DNA of 64,000 bases from positions 5,518,001 to 5,582,000 of the forward strand of contig NZ_CP076103.1 in NCBI RefSeq assembly GCF_018732085.1, given 5' to 3'. The stretch is from Lysobacter capsici (GTDB lineage Bacteria > Pseudomonadota > Gammaproteobacteria > Xanthomonadales > Xanthomonadaceae). The notes under the pieces are model-generated. The model was not told where the DNA came from, ran no database searches, and saw nothing but the letters and a program-made list of their open reading frames with translations. This document shows, piece by piece, positions 37,710 to 46,241 of this stretch (position 1 is the stretch's first letter; each line of letters opens with the position of its first letter). A program made the translations under genes and the position numbers.

Positions 37710-37725
37710 TATGACACCGGTAGCC
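37710..37725. promoter_or_regulatory. Pectin-regulon LacI operator (site 4)
   Basis: TATGACACCGGTAGCC, 15 bp upstream of the most distal LacI start codon on the minus strand. It shares ATGACACCGGT with sites 2 and 3. Confidence 0.75.
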
Positions 37726-37981
37726 ATACGCTAGCAGAGGCCCGTATCAGGCGCATGTTGCGATGCGGGAAGATCGCTGGATTCGCCGGAGGGCGGGCCG
37801 ATCTGGAACCGCCGTCATACGCCGCACCGGCGCTTTCGTGCGCTACATCAACCGTCGCGATCCGATCATCGAATCGAACCGTCGAATTCGCCTGATGCGG
37901 TGCGACCGACGTCATGGAAACAACCATCGCGAGCGACACGAAACACCGATCGAATCGACCCGCAACGCGGCATTGAACACT

Positions 37982-38012
37982 TGTCCCCGGACAACACGCT
38001 TGTCCGGGGACA
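37982..38012. repeat. Perfect 13-bp inverted repeat
   Basis: TGTCCCCGGACAA (37982-37994) and TTGTCCGGGGACA (38000-38012) around a 5-nt loop CACGC. No T-run follows on either strand. It could be a terminator for neither neighbour's obvious transcript, a regulator site or an RNA hairpin in the pectate lyase leader. Confidence 0.6.
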
Positions 38013-38165
38013 TCGCCGCGACCGCGATCCGATACAGGCGTTGTGACTCGCATCATCATGCTGCGCCGCACGGGCTCCCTATAACTGACGCCCGCTGCAG
38101 TCATGCGACGACGTCGATGCAGCACGGATGACATTCCAATCAACTTGCTGAAGGAGAGTTCGATC

Positions 38166-38960
38166 ATGAACAAGGTACAAGGCTTCCGGCACTGCATCTA
38201 TCTGGCGCTGCTGTTGGTGTCTCCTTCCTGCTTCGCGCTGGATCTTCCGAACGTGTGCAAGACCATCGACATAGGCAGCGGAAGCGGCATCAAGACCATC
38301 ACCGTCGATGGCGAGACCTACGACGCGGCCCAGCGCAACAACTGCGCTGCCGGCACCGCGGTGCGCTATGTCGGCGACCCCGGCGATCAGACCGAAAAGC
38401 AGAAACCGACCTTCATCCTGAGGAACAACGCGGTACTGCGGAACGTGGTGATCGGCGACGGTTCGAAATCCGGAACCAACCGCAATTACCGCGGCCGCGG
38501 TGGCGACGGCATCCATTGCTACGGTACTTGCACGCTGTCGGAGGTCTATTGGGACGATGTCGGCGAAGACGCGGCCACCTTCAAGAACAACAAGGCGTCC
38601 GACGTGTTTCTCGTCCAGGGCGGCGGAGCGCGGCTCGCGAAGGACAAGGTCTTCCAGCACAACGGCCCGGGCACGATGAAGATCGAATACTTCGAGATCG
38701 AGAAGGCCGGCAAGCTGTACCGCTCATGCGGCAACTGCTCGACGCAGTACAGCCGGACCGTACAGATCAGCAATGTCGTGGCCACCGACACCGGCGCGAT
38801 CGCCGGCATCAACTCGCGCTACGCCAACGGCGTGACCGGCGACAAGGCCGTGCTCACCAGCGTTTCCACCTCCGGGCGCAAATGCGTCGAATATCTCGGA
38901 CTGACCAGTGGCGAACCCGACGAAATCTCGCCGGTTCCCGGGGCCTGCACGATCAGGTAA
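38166..38960 (+). CDS. Secreted PL3-family pectate lyase
   Basis: 264 residues, ATG 38166 with AAGGAGAG at 8 bp. Signal peptide (HCIYLALLLVSPSCFA). The small parallel beta-helix of PL3 is evident: DGIHCYGTCTLSEVYWDDVGEDAATF carries the Ca-binding acidic cluster (positions near DGIHCYGTCTLSEVYWDDVG). KNNKASDVFLVQGGGA and QHNGPGTMKIEYF continue the helix, with several Cys for disulfides. It cleaves polygalacturonate by beta-elimination outside the cell. Confidence 0.9.
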   Translation: MNKVQGFRHCIYLALLLVSPSCFALDLPNVCKTIDIGSGSGIKTITVDGETYDAAQRNNCAAGTAVRYVGDPGDQTEKQKPTFILRNNAVLRNVVIGDGSKSGTNRNYRGRGGDGIHCYGTCTLSEVYWDDVGEDAATFKNNKASDVFLVQGGGARLAKDKVFQHNGPGTMKIEYFEIEKAGKLYRSCGNCSTQYSRTVQISNVVATDTGAIAGINSRYANGVTGDKAVLTSVSTSGRKCVEYLGLTSGEPDEISPVPGACTIR

Positions 38961-39138
38961 GGCCCTTTCGCGAACGCCATGCCGTTGCCGTTGCCATCGT
39001 CCGCGGCCGCCGACTCGCAAGCACCGCAGGCGTTCTCGGCAGCCATCGTCGAATAGCGCGACCGCACGCAGGTCCGCTGTCGCGATCCGAAGATCAACCG
39101 ACCGATCGCGCGTGCTGCGCGCGATCACTGGAGTCCAC

Positions 39139-40728
39139 ATGCAAACCATCGCCAGCCGTAGTGCACTGCAGATCGCGTGCGCAGTCGTTTCAGTGCCCTC
39201 GTTACGCTTCAGCCACAAAACCATGCGACGGAGCGGCCGATGCTTGGTTGCAGCGTTGATCCTCGGCATCGCAAGCCTCATGCCGGCCGCGGCCGCGGGC
39301 ATTTCGATGTACAACATCGAAGGCTATGCGGCGGCCAGCGTCACCGGCGGCGGCTACATCGCCGAAACCGACGCCAAGTACCGGCGCGTGACCACCCCGG
39401 CCGGCTTCATCGCCGCGCTGCGCGCCGCGCGCACGTCGAGTTCCACCCCGGTCAAGGTCATCGAGATCGCCAACGATCTCGACATGGGCTGGAACGAAGT
39501 CGACGACGCGGCCCGCGCCGACGGGTTGCTGCGCCAGAACAAGGCGCCGAAGAAGCATCCTTCGTTGATCGCCAGCGGCGTGTCCCTGCTCGACGTGACG
39601 AACTTCAACGGCTTGACCATCTACTCCAAGAACGGATCCACCCTGCGGCATGTCGAACTCAACATCAAAAGCGGAACCAACCTGGTCTTGCGCAATCTGC
39701 GATTCGACGAGCTGTGGGAATGGGACGAGGGGACGCGCGGCGACTACGACAGCAACGACTGGGATTTCGTCACCCTCGGCGACGGCGGCGGCGTCACCTC
39801 GGGCATCTGGATCGACCACTGCAGTTTCACCAAAGCCTATGACGGCGTGGTCGACATCAAGAAGGGCGCAAACAACATCACCGTGTCGTGGATCGAAACC
39901 GTTCCTCCGGCCAGCGGACCGGGCAGCTTCGTGGCGCGCCAGTTCGATTATCTCGAAGCCAATCGATCGGCCAATGCGATGTACGACTTCCTGCGCGGCT
40001 TCTTCAGCAAACAGCAGATCATCGACATTTCGCTGCCGCAGAAGAAGGGACACCTGATCGGCTCCAACGATCTCGAAGGGATTTCGTCCTATACGGTGAC
40101 CCTGCACCACAACCACTACCGCGACCTGCAAGACCGCATGCCGCGATTGCGCGGCGGCGACGTGCATGCCTACAACCTGTACGTCGACAGCTCCAATGCG
40201 CGGATCATGAAGGCGACCCGCGACGCCGTCGTCCAGGCCAATCCGGCGCTGCGTGCCAAGGTCGAGGGCAGTTCGCCGACCTACAAGTTCGATGTGGTGT
40301 TGAATGGTTCGGTATCCACCGAAGGTGGAGCGGTCCAGGTCGAGCGCAGCTTGTTCTGGGGCGTGTTCACGGTGCTGAGGAACAATCAGACCGATCCCGA
40401 CGATTCACGCTACACCGGCGCGATCCGGGCCTTCGACGTCCGCCATGTGCTGTTTGCGAGCGATACCCAGTACATGCCGGTGTCGTCGCAGCAGGCGACG
40501 TTCCTCGATCGCGGCATCGTGTGGGCGCGTTGGGAAGGAGACAGCGGCGCGGCCGGAAGCACGCTCGGCCCGGCCCAGGCAGCGCAGGTTCCGTTCGTCT
40601 GGCGCAATGGCGTGCCTTCGTACCCGATGACGCTGCATCAGGTCGATGAGCTCGGCGCCTTGCGCGCTTCGATGGGCGCCGGAAAGATAAGCATGACGGC
40701 GCAGCAATGGATGCGGGTGGTGAACTGA
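39139..40728 (+). CDS. Secreted PL1-family pectate lyase
   Basis: 529 residues from ATG 39139 with GGAG at 5 bp. The signal region extends to about MPAAAAG. Beta-helix with SGIWIDHCSFT, DIKKGANNITVSW and catalytic RMPRLRGG (RxPxxR), all PL1 hallmarks. FDELWEWDEG and DYDSNDWDFVTLGDGGG supply the Ca-binding acids. It is longer than typical PL1 (about 350-400), with a C-terminal extension ending MTAQQWMRVVN. It is about 180 bp after the PL3 gene. Confidence 0.9.
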   Translation: MQTIASRSALQIACAVVSVPSLRFSHKTMRRSGRCLVAALILGIASLMPAAAAGISMYNIEGYAAASVTGGGYIAETDAKYRRVTTPAGFIAALRAARTSSSTPVKVIEIANDLDMGWNEVDDAARADGLLRQNKAPKKHPSLIASGVSLLDVTNFNGLTIYSKNGSTLRHVELNIKSGTNLVLRNLRFDELWEWDEGTRGDYDSNDWDFVTLGDGGGVTSGIWIDHCSFTKAYDGVVDIKKGANNITVSWIETVPPASGPGSFVARQFDYLEANRSANAMYDFLRGFFSKQQIIDISLPQKKGHLIGSNDLEGISSYTVTLHHNHYRDLQDRMPRLRGGDVHAYNLYVDSSNARIMKATRDAVVQANPALRAKVEGSSPTYKFDVVLNGSVSTEGGAVQVERSLFWGVFTVLRNNQTDPDDSRYTGAIRAFDVRHVLFASDTQYMPVSSQQATFLDRGIVWARWEGDSGAAGSTLGPAQAAQVPFVWRNGVPSYPMTLHQVDELGALRASMGAGKISMTAQQWMRVVN

Positions 40729-41141
40729 GCCAGCCGCGATCGTGGCTCGAACGCCCGGCTCGCGCCTGTCGCGGGCCGGGATTTTGAATTGCCAAAACCC
40801 AGAAGTTCTATCACTTCACGCCGACACCTAATGCGACGCGCCGGCCGGGCTTTTCCAGCGCACAGGATACAGGCCTGATCGGTCGCTACGTCGCGTCGCC
40901 CGATCCTGCACAGGTGGGAGCCGGGTCCATCGTGTCAGCGCGAGGCTGGCTCGATGTTGCGGCCGGACTACTCGTCTGCCGATCCAACTTTGGTGCCGCA
41001 TCCAGGAGCGCAGCTGCGCGGGCGTCGCAGCCCGGTGCTAGCGAAGGTGAGCGTTCTTTCTCGATAACGATCACGGTCGGCAACTGCTGCGTGCAGTGAA
41101 CTTAAGAGGCGGCGAGCACGCGCCGCTTCGTCACCGGAGAT
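40729..41141. other. Intergenic region with terminator hairpin
   Basis: No gene seen. A hairpin terminator lies at 40754-40786. The rest is a promoter region for the next gene, with a GGAGA Shine-Dalgarno just before it. Confidence 0.6.
40754..40786 (+). terminator. Rho-independent terminator of the PL1 gene
   Basis: CCCGGCTCGCG (40754-40764) and CGCGGGCCGGG (40770-40780) form an 11-position stem with one central mismatch and a 5-nt loop, followed by ATTTTG. It lies 26 bp after the pectate lyase stop. Confidence 0.6.
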
Positions 41142-42617
41142 ATGCAGATGCACATCATGCGTATAACGCTATTGAAGGCCGCCGTGATCGGAACAACCGT
41201 CGTACTGGGGCCGGGTTCCGCTCTTGCTCAAATGCAGGAGCTGGGCACGCTCGGGGGAAACGTTTGCACCGCTGAGAACACAAACGACAACGGGGCGGTG
41301 ATTGGCACCTGTCGAGACATGGACGGCGACATCGTCGCGGCCTACTGGGCGCCAGGATCGGCTGCGCCTGTCCCTTTGCCGACCCTTGAAGCAGATGGTC
41401 CCTGCGATGTTTATGACATCAACAACGCCAATATCGCGGCCGGGAACTGTGAGTTCGGCGCTGCGGGCGAGCGATTGCCTGTTCGCTGGAACACGACCCT
41501 GCCGGGCAGCGCCCCTCAGCAGCTCAATCCCAGCGGAGCGCAAGCCAAAGCGGCCGCGTCGATCATCAACCACGCCGGCACGGTCGCAGGCGTCAGCATT
41601 GAGAGCAATGGCAGCTCTCACACCGTGATCTGGAAGCCAGGTCAAGCCACACCAACGACATTGCCCGAACTCGGCCTGCTTCCTCCGCTGCTGCCAACCA
41701 GCACCGAATGCCAGATAGCCGATATGAGCGACGGCGCCAGCCCGATCGTCGTGGGGTCCTGCCAGCTGCGCAATGGAGGCAGCGTCGCCGTCAAATGGAA
41801 GCCGGGATTGCTGGGCTATGGCGTTACGGAACTGCCGCGTCTGCCGGGTGGCTCAAATTGCGCGGCCGCGGCCGTCAATGGCGCGGAACAAGTCGCAGGA
41901 ACCTGCGAAAACGCGGTGGGCGACATCGTGGCGGTTCGGTGGACCTCGAACGGCGCCGATCTGACGTGGCTCGATGGCCTGGCTGCGACGGGCGTATCGC
42001 GTCAGCAATTGTCGGTTGTCGATATGAATGAAGCGGGCATCATTGTCGGAAACTACGTCACCGATAGCGGATTCGGACAAGCCTTCGTGTGGGCGCCAAT
42101 GGGCAATCCAGAAACCGAGACTGGATTGGACGTCGGAAGCTTGGGCGGCTTCTGGACCAAGGCCATAGACATCGCGGACAACGGCTATGTGGTTGGCATC
42201 GCACAGAACGGCAATGGCTTGGGGGAAGGTTTTTTATGGACCCCGGTGTCTGAGATATCCGGTCTTGGCACGCTTGGTGGCTTTACCAGTGGCGTAGCTG
42301 CCCTGAGCGACAACGGGAATTGGTGGACGGGTGCGAGTCAGGTGGTCGCCGGATATCCGCACGCTTACCTTGATGGCGCTCAGAAGCGGGCGACGCGGAA
42401 AATCGATAGCGCGTTGCTTTCGAGCGAGGCAGAGAGAACGAAGAGCGCATCGGGCGGAAACTACACAACGAGGTACGACAACGTCGATGTCGAACAAATA
42501 TTGAAGAGTGATCGACTTTTTAATAACTACTTCAAATGCCTTATGGACAAGGGGCGCTGCACGCCAGATGGTCAGGAGCTGAAAAGGATTCAGCCCGATG
42601 CGCTAGCGGCTCATTGA
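41142..42617 (+). CDS. Secreted HAF-repeat protein with a C-terminal insect OS-D (chemosensory-protein) half-domain
   Basis: Up to 491 residues. ATG 41142 or, with better spacing from GGAGA, 41148. Signal peptide ends near ALAQ. Residues about 30-400 are HAF-type repeats (LGTLGG, AAAVNGAEQVAG, VDMNEAGIIVGNY, IDIADNGYVVGI), a beta-propeller-like exported family. From about residue 440 the sequence changes abruptly to YTTRYDNVDVEQILKSDR, LFNNYFKCLMDKGRC and TPDGQELKRIQPDAL, the first half of insect chemosensory proteins including the C-x6-C pair; it stops before the second Cys pair. By hand count 67 of 141 bases of this tail are G/C, far below the region. The fusion is in one uninterrupted frame. 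Confidence 0.85.
   Translation: MQMHIMRITLLKAAVIGTTVVLGPGSALAQMQELGTLGGNVCTAENTNDNGAVIGTCRDMDGDIVAAYWAPGSAAPVPLPTLEADGPCDVYDINNANIAAGNCEFGAAGERLPVRWNTTLPGSAPQQLNPSGAQAKAAASIINHAGTVAGVSIESNGSSHTVIWKPGQATPTTLPELGLLPPLLPTSTECQIADMSDGASPIVVGSCQLRNGGSVAVKWKPGLLGYGVTELPRLPGGSNCAAAAVNGAEQVAGTCENAVGDIVAVRWTSNGADLTWLDGLAATGVSRQQLSVVDMNEAGIIVGNYVTDSGFGQAFVWAPMGNPETETGLDVGSLGGFWTKAIDIADNGYVVGIAQNGNGLGEGFLWTPVSEISGLGTLGGFTSGVAALSDNGNWWTGASQVVAGYPHAYLDGAQKRATRKIDSALLSSEAERTKSASGGNYTTRYDNVDVEQILKSDRLFNNYFKCLMDKGRCTPDGQELKRIQPDALAAH
42474..42614 (+). other. OS-D-like (insect chemosensory protein) segment within the HAF gene
   Basis: Codes for residues 445-491. C466 and C473 have exactly the C-x6-C spacing of OS-D proteins; the later C-x18/19-C-x2-C part is absent because the gene ends. 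Codon choice is AT-rich (AAA, ATA, TTA, TTT) unlike neighbours. A eukaryote-derived origin is an inference. Confidence 0.75.
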
Positions 42618-42945
42618 ACTGGGGCATGGACCTGTGCGTATGCCGATCGTTTCGTCCGGCCAGGGCGTGGAGTCGATGGGCACACCGCATCTTCCACTGC
42701 GAACCTAAACGACGGATTGACGCTGGCGCGACTCTGTGGCCGTGCCCCGCATTAGAAATCGGCGTGGAATGAGCCGTGATTTCAGGCCGGGTTGCGCGCC
42801 GTGTATGCGGACGCGAGCCGCGGCCTGTCGAGATTCGGCAAGGTTGCGACCATGTCGCGCGGCGAACGCGTAGCCTGTGTCGCGGCGTGGCGGAGAGGAA
42901 CACGCCTGGCCCGGAAGCGAGAACGCTTCCGGGCCCGTGCATTAC
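42618..42945. other. Convergent intergenic region
   Basis: No gene seen between the convergent stop codons. It ends in a strong hairpin at 42908-42935. Confidence 0.6.
42908..42935 (-). terminator. Hairpin after the heme lipoprotein gene
   Basis: GGCCCGGAAGCG (42908-42919) and CGCTTCCGGGCC (42924-42935) form a perfect 12-bp stem with loop AGAA, about 10 bp beyond the minus-strand stop. Few T residues follow. Confidence 0.55.
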
Positions 42946-44709
42946 CTAGTACACCAAATACTCCAGACGTTTCGCGCTCAACTCCGCGGACGATTCGTTG
43001 CGCACGTCGGCGCTGAAGCCTTGCCCCGTCAGGGTGCCCTGGTTGATCAGGAAGCTGAAGATACTCGGACCCTTGCCTGTTGTTTTGTCCCTGGGGTATT
43101 GCGCGTTGCCGTGGCAGCCCATGCATCCGCCCATCACCAGTTGATCGGTATTCGGAGGCAACTTCTTCACGCCCAGGATGCTCGGCAACCCGCGCTTGGC
43201 AAGCAGGGTGAATTGCTTCTGGTCGGGATCGGGATCCTTGACGCCGCCCTTGAACAACTGGATGCCAGGCTGGCTGCTCTCGACCACGATATTCGCCAGG
43301 TAAAAGTCCTGGGTCAGCGGATCGGGCTTGGCCGGCGTGACGGAGCTGTCCTGGCTCGTGGGCAACACCTGAAGCCCCACGAGACGGTAGTACCGCCACA
43401 CCGAGTTCTTGAACGCGGGTGTGCTGGCCATGGCCTGCTGGACTTCGTTGTTGACCTCAAAGACGGCGCTGGTCGCCACCGGTGGATTCTGGACCTTGAT
43501 CGGACCGGAGAACCCGGCAGGCACGGTGAATTTTCCGGGGATGACATCGTAGCCGTGAGCGCTGTCTATCGCGCCCGCCAAGGGCAGCGTGACCGCCGTG
43601 CGGTTGGAGCCCGAATTTAGGATCGCCGTCGGCCGCGTTCCTGCCGGCACCGATGCATCGTATTGCATCTCGTCATACAGATTGATGAGATACAACCCGG
43701 TGTCTTTGTTGTCCGGCGTGGTCAGACTGTCCACCTGCTCGAAGGTGGTGTAGACGAACGTCGGATAGTTTTCCATCTTGCGCAGGATGTGCAGGCCGAC
43801 CAGACCGAAGGTGGCCACCCGAGCCTGGGTCACGCCATTGACCTTGTAGTAGTACAACGCCTCGGCGGTGTGATAGCGGCCGGACGCGATCAACTCGGGC
43901 GTCATTTCCCGCCACGCCGACTTGACCTCCACCGATTCGCTCTGGTTCGTCGCGTTGGGAGGCAATTCGAGCGAAGCCGGGGGATTGCCCGCGTTGTAGA
44001 TGGATTTTATGTAGTCGTATTCGACCGGATTCACCTTGGCCTGGAACAAGATGATGTGATCGTCCTGGGGATTGGCCGACGGCGTGTTGCCGTTTTTCGG
44101 GAAGAAGATCTGGTTCTGGCCGATCTGGGTGTTTTCGTCGAGATTGTTGAATCGCGCGTCGGTCGAGGCGACCTTCAAATTCGCCTGGAAGACGTACTGA
44201 GGATCCAGGGTGGCGAGGTTCCCACTGGGAGCCGATCCGGCGGGGAACAGCTCCGAGCGGTGAGCGAAGGTTTCCCAGACCAACTGATTGCTGCTGAAGT
44301 TAGAAGCGGCGGTTCTGCCGCTCTGGTAGAAGTCGCCGGCGCCGGATGCGGCGAAGTTGCGGCTCGGATCGATGCTTCCCCGCACCACCGGCGACTTGCC
44401 GGCGGCATCGACGCCATTCTTCTGCGCGGGGGAATTGAAGTGGATGAACTGCCGCCAGGCAAAGCGGGCGTATTCGGCGTGGGTGATGTTGGGGTTGTAG
44501 GGGTCGTAGTTGTACGCCGGCGGGGCGGCGGGCAGAGCCGCCGGGGTCGCGGTCAAGTCAGCCGGCGTGATCGGTGCGCCGCCCGGAAACGGGGTTTCCT
44601 GATCCTTGGAGATCGCTGAAACCGCGGCAGTGGGTTCGGTTTTCGTACACGCTGCAGACATCGCCAGCACACTGGCGAGTGCGCCGAACATAATGATCCT
44701 GGTCTTCAT
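42946..44709 (-). CDS. Lipoprotein with a C-terminal c-type heme motif
   Basis: 587 residues. The signal ends in a lipobox (VLAMSAAC), so it is lipid-anchored at about C21. The long middle part has no family I recognise; it is rich in aromatic/Asn residues. Near the end, C529-MG-C532-H533 (GGCMGCHG) is a heme c attachment site. It may be an electron-transfer or oxidase-like exported protein. It sits between the HAF/OS-D gene and the lectin gene, with no operon partner evident. Confidence 0.75.
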   Translation of the reverse strand: MKTRIIMFGALASVLAMSAACTKTEPTAAVSAISKDQETPFPGGAPITPADLTATPAALPAAPPAYNYDPYNPNITHAEYARFAWRQFIHFNSPAQKNGVDAAGKSPVVRGSIDPSRNFAASGAGDFYQSGRTAASNFSSNQLVWETFAHRSELFPAGSAPSGNLATLDPQYVFQANLKVASTDARFNNLDENTQIGQNQIFFPKNGNTPSANPQDDHIILFQAKVNPVEYDYIKSIYNAGNPPASLELPPNATNQSESVEVKSAWREMTPELIASGRYHTAEALYYYKVNGVTQARVATFGLVGLHILRKMENYPTFVYTTFEQVDSLTTPDNKDTGLYLINLYDEMQYDASVPAGTRPTAILNSGSNRTAVTLPLAGAIDSAHGYDVIPGKFTVPAGFSGPIKVQNPPVATSAVFEVNNEVQQAMASTPAFKNSVWRYYRLVGLQVLPTSQDSSVTPAKPDPLTQDFYLANIVVESSQPGIQLFKGGVKDPDPDQKQFTLLAKRGLPSILGVKKLPPNTDQLVMGGCMGCHGNAQYPRDKTTGKGPSIFSFLINQGTLTGQGFSADVRNESSAELSAKRLEYLVY

Positions 44710-44827
44710 TGCCGCACTCCGTCATTGTTGCGCCGCGCGGCGAATCCACGCGATCCATCGCGGCAGCCATGGGAATTCATGAGTTGTCATGCCGCCCCGC
44801 TTCGGTCGGGAACGGGGCGGAAGCGGG

Positions 44828-45250
44828 TCAGCCCACGTACTGGTACCACTGGATTACGAAGCTGGTGTCGTTGTAATCGTTATCGGTACCGTCTTCGGTA
44901 ACGTATAAGGTGCCGCCACCGAAGATCTTGTTGATGAAGAACACGACTGGCGTGCCTGCCGAGACCTTCGGAACGTAGGGCCCGCTGCTGCCGAACTGGA
45001 CTTGCATCCCGGACGCCATGGTGAACCTGCCGGCTCCGTTCTGAAGGAAGCCGACATTTACGCCGCTGCCCGAGATCGGGAAGGTCGCCTGGCTACCATC
45101 CAGGCAATAGAAACTGATGGGGTTGCCGTTGGCGTCGATGATCTGGACGTATTGCGTGTATTCGGCCTGATGCATCGCCGTGAACGTCACGAGCTTGCCG
45201 TCGGGAATGTAGGCCAGGGATTGAGCGGCCGACCATTGGACGTCTGCCAT
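44828..45250 (-). CDS. LecB-like calcium-dependent fucose/mannose-binding lectin
   Basis: 140 residues; AGGAG Shine-Dalgarno 8 bp before ATG 45250, no signal peptide. Residues 119-128 read EDGTDNDYND, followed by VIQW and a C-terminal Gly. This is the calcium and sugar site of the LecB/PA-IIL family, where the terminal Gly of a neighbour subunit also binds Ca. The N-terminal ~25 residues are extra or divergent compared with the ~115-residue LecB. It would bind fucose or mannose in multivalent form; how it is exported is not shown. Confidence 0.72.
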   Translation of the reverse strand: MADVQWSAAQSLAYIPDGKLVTFTAMHQAEYTQYVQIIDANGNPISFYCLDGSQATFPISGSGVNVGFLQNGAGRFTMASGMQVQFGSSGPYVPKVSAGTPVVFFINKIFGGGTLYVTEDGTDNDYNDTSFVIQWYQYVG

Positions 45251-45950
45251 AACGGAATCTCCTTATATCTGTTTGGCTTCCAGGACTGAGTGAGGCGGCG
45301 CTGCCGCCTTCACCGACTGTGATGCCATGGGCTCCGTGGAACCGCAGCCGCATGGCACATGCTTACCGGAACAGCGTCGTCGAGCAGTTTGTGGATCATG
45401 AAGTTTTCTTCCGCCGGCTCACGTCGACAGCGTCGTGCGTGGCGGTGCGGAACTGTTGCAAGCACACTTCGAATGGGCGCTACCGCTCTGGCGACAGCTC
45501 CACCATTCACAGGAATCGTTCCCTACTCCCCTCCCGGCCCAGCTCGACTTCCGTCAAAACACACGGGCCTGAATCAGGACCTCGTGCTTCGCGCGGCGAC
45601 GTTCCTTTATCGACGACACAGGGCGATAAGCGACGAAGCAGTCTCAAGGCTCACGGATAGCCTCTCTGCGATTCAACGGAAACACCGTCGCCTTAGGTTC
45701 AAGCCTCTGCGTCTTGGCGCATCACCAGCTACTACGCTGTTAAGCGGAAGCTGCGGCCAATTCTTTTGATCGATGCTTGATTGGGCTCACAAAATTTGGC
45801 TTCTGTTTCGCGCCAATGCGACTTCGATCGCAAAAGCATCCGTAGCCAACGGGTGAGAAGTTCCATGCGTACAGCGGCCGAATCGGCGCTGATGCTTCGG
45901 AGAAAAAGTCGAATTGCCCTGAGGGGAGGAAAACACCCTCGGTGCGACAG
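45251..45950. other. About 700 bp without a recognisable gene
   Basis: Short frames on both strands do not match known families. Base composition is lower in GC than most of the window. It holds the lectin promoter at its left and the 3' flank of the tRNA at its right. A diverged or lost gene cannot be excluded. Confidence 0.5.
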
Positions 45951-46026
45951 TGGTGGGCCCACCAGGATTCGAACCTGGAACCAAAGGATTATGAGTCCTC
46001 TGCTCTAACCGTTGAGCTATAGGCCC
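45951..46026 (-). tRNA. tRNA with CAT anticodon, probably tRNA-Ile2 (else tRNA-Met)
   Basis: Minus strand: acceptor GGGCCTA pairs with TGGGCCC, anticodon loop CTCATAA, T-loop TTCGAAT, discriminator A and an encoded CCA (45951-45953). The 76-nt length is complete. The AGGACTCATAATCCT arm resembles the Ile2 type, whose C34 is changed to lysidine by TilS; elongator Met shares the anticodon and cannot be ruled out by eye. Confidence 0.9.
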
Positions 46027-46099
46027 GCGCGAGGCGCGAGCGGGAATTCTAATGGCTTGGCGGGGCTGGCGTAAGGCGCGGCCGAGAAGATGGATACGA

Positions 46100-46129
46100 A
46101 AAGGCCCGGATGCGAGCGCCCGGGCCTTT
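46100..46129 (-). terminator. Terminator after the GH92 gene
   Basis: AAAGGCCCG (46100-46108) and CGGGCCTTT (46121-46129) form a 9-bp stem. On the minus strand it follows the mannosidase stop by about 110 bp and ends in CCTTTTCG. Confidence 0.6.
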
Positions 46130-46241
46130 CGTGGTTACGTCAAATGCCGTGGTTCGGCTCGGGGTTGCGGCGCGGCGGCTCGTCGGCGCGTCAACCGGCC
46201 GCGGCGGCTGCGGGCGATCATCCAGCCCAGCACCACCGCCC

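Larger units (their letters stand above)
37696..38165. other. Intergenic region between LacI and PL3 pectate lyase
   Basis: No gene seen. It contains operator site 4 near the LacI start and a perfect 13-bp inverted repeat (37982-38012) about 150 bp before the pectate lyase ATG. Confidence 0.6.

Noticed and set aside
41142..42617. Possible contamination or chimeric assembly with insect DNA
   Set aside because: The OS-D-like tail is in frame with a bacterial signal peptide and HAF repeats, ends at a normal stop and is followed by ordinary bacterial genes. It is kept as a finding, with read coverage listed as the test.
45951..46026. Assigning the tRNA firmly as initiator or elongator Met
   Set aside because: The 5' acceptor pair is G-C, unlike initiator tRNA, and the anticodon arm resembles Ile2. 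Without covariance scoring I leave Ile2 as likely and Met as the alternative.
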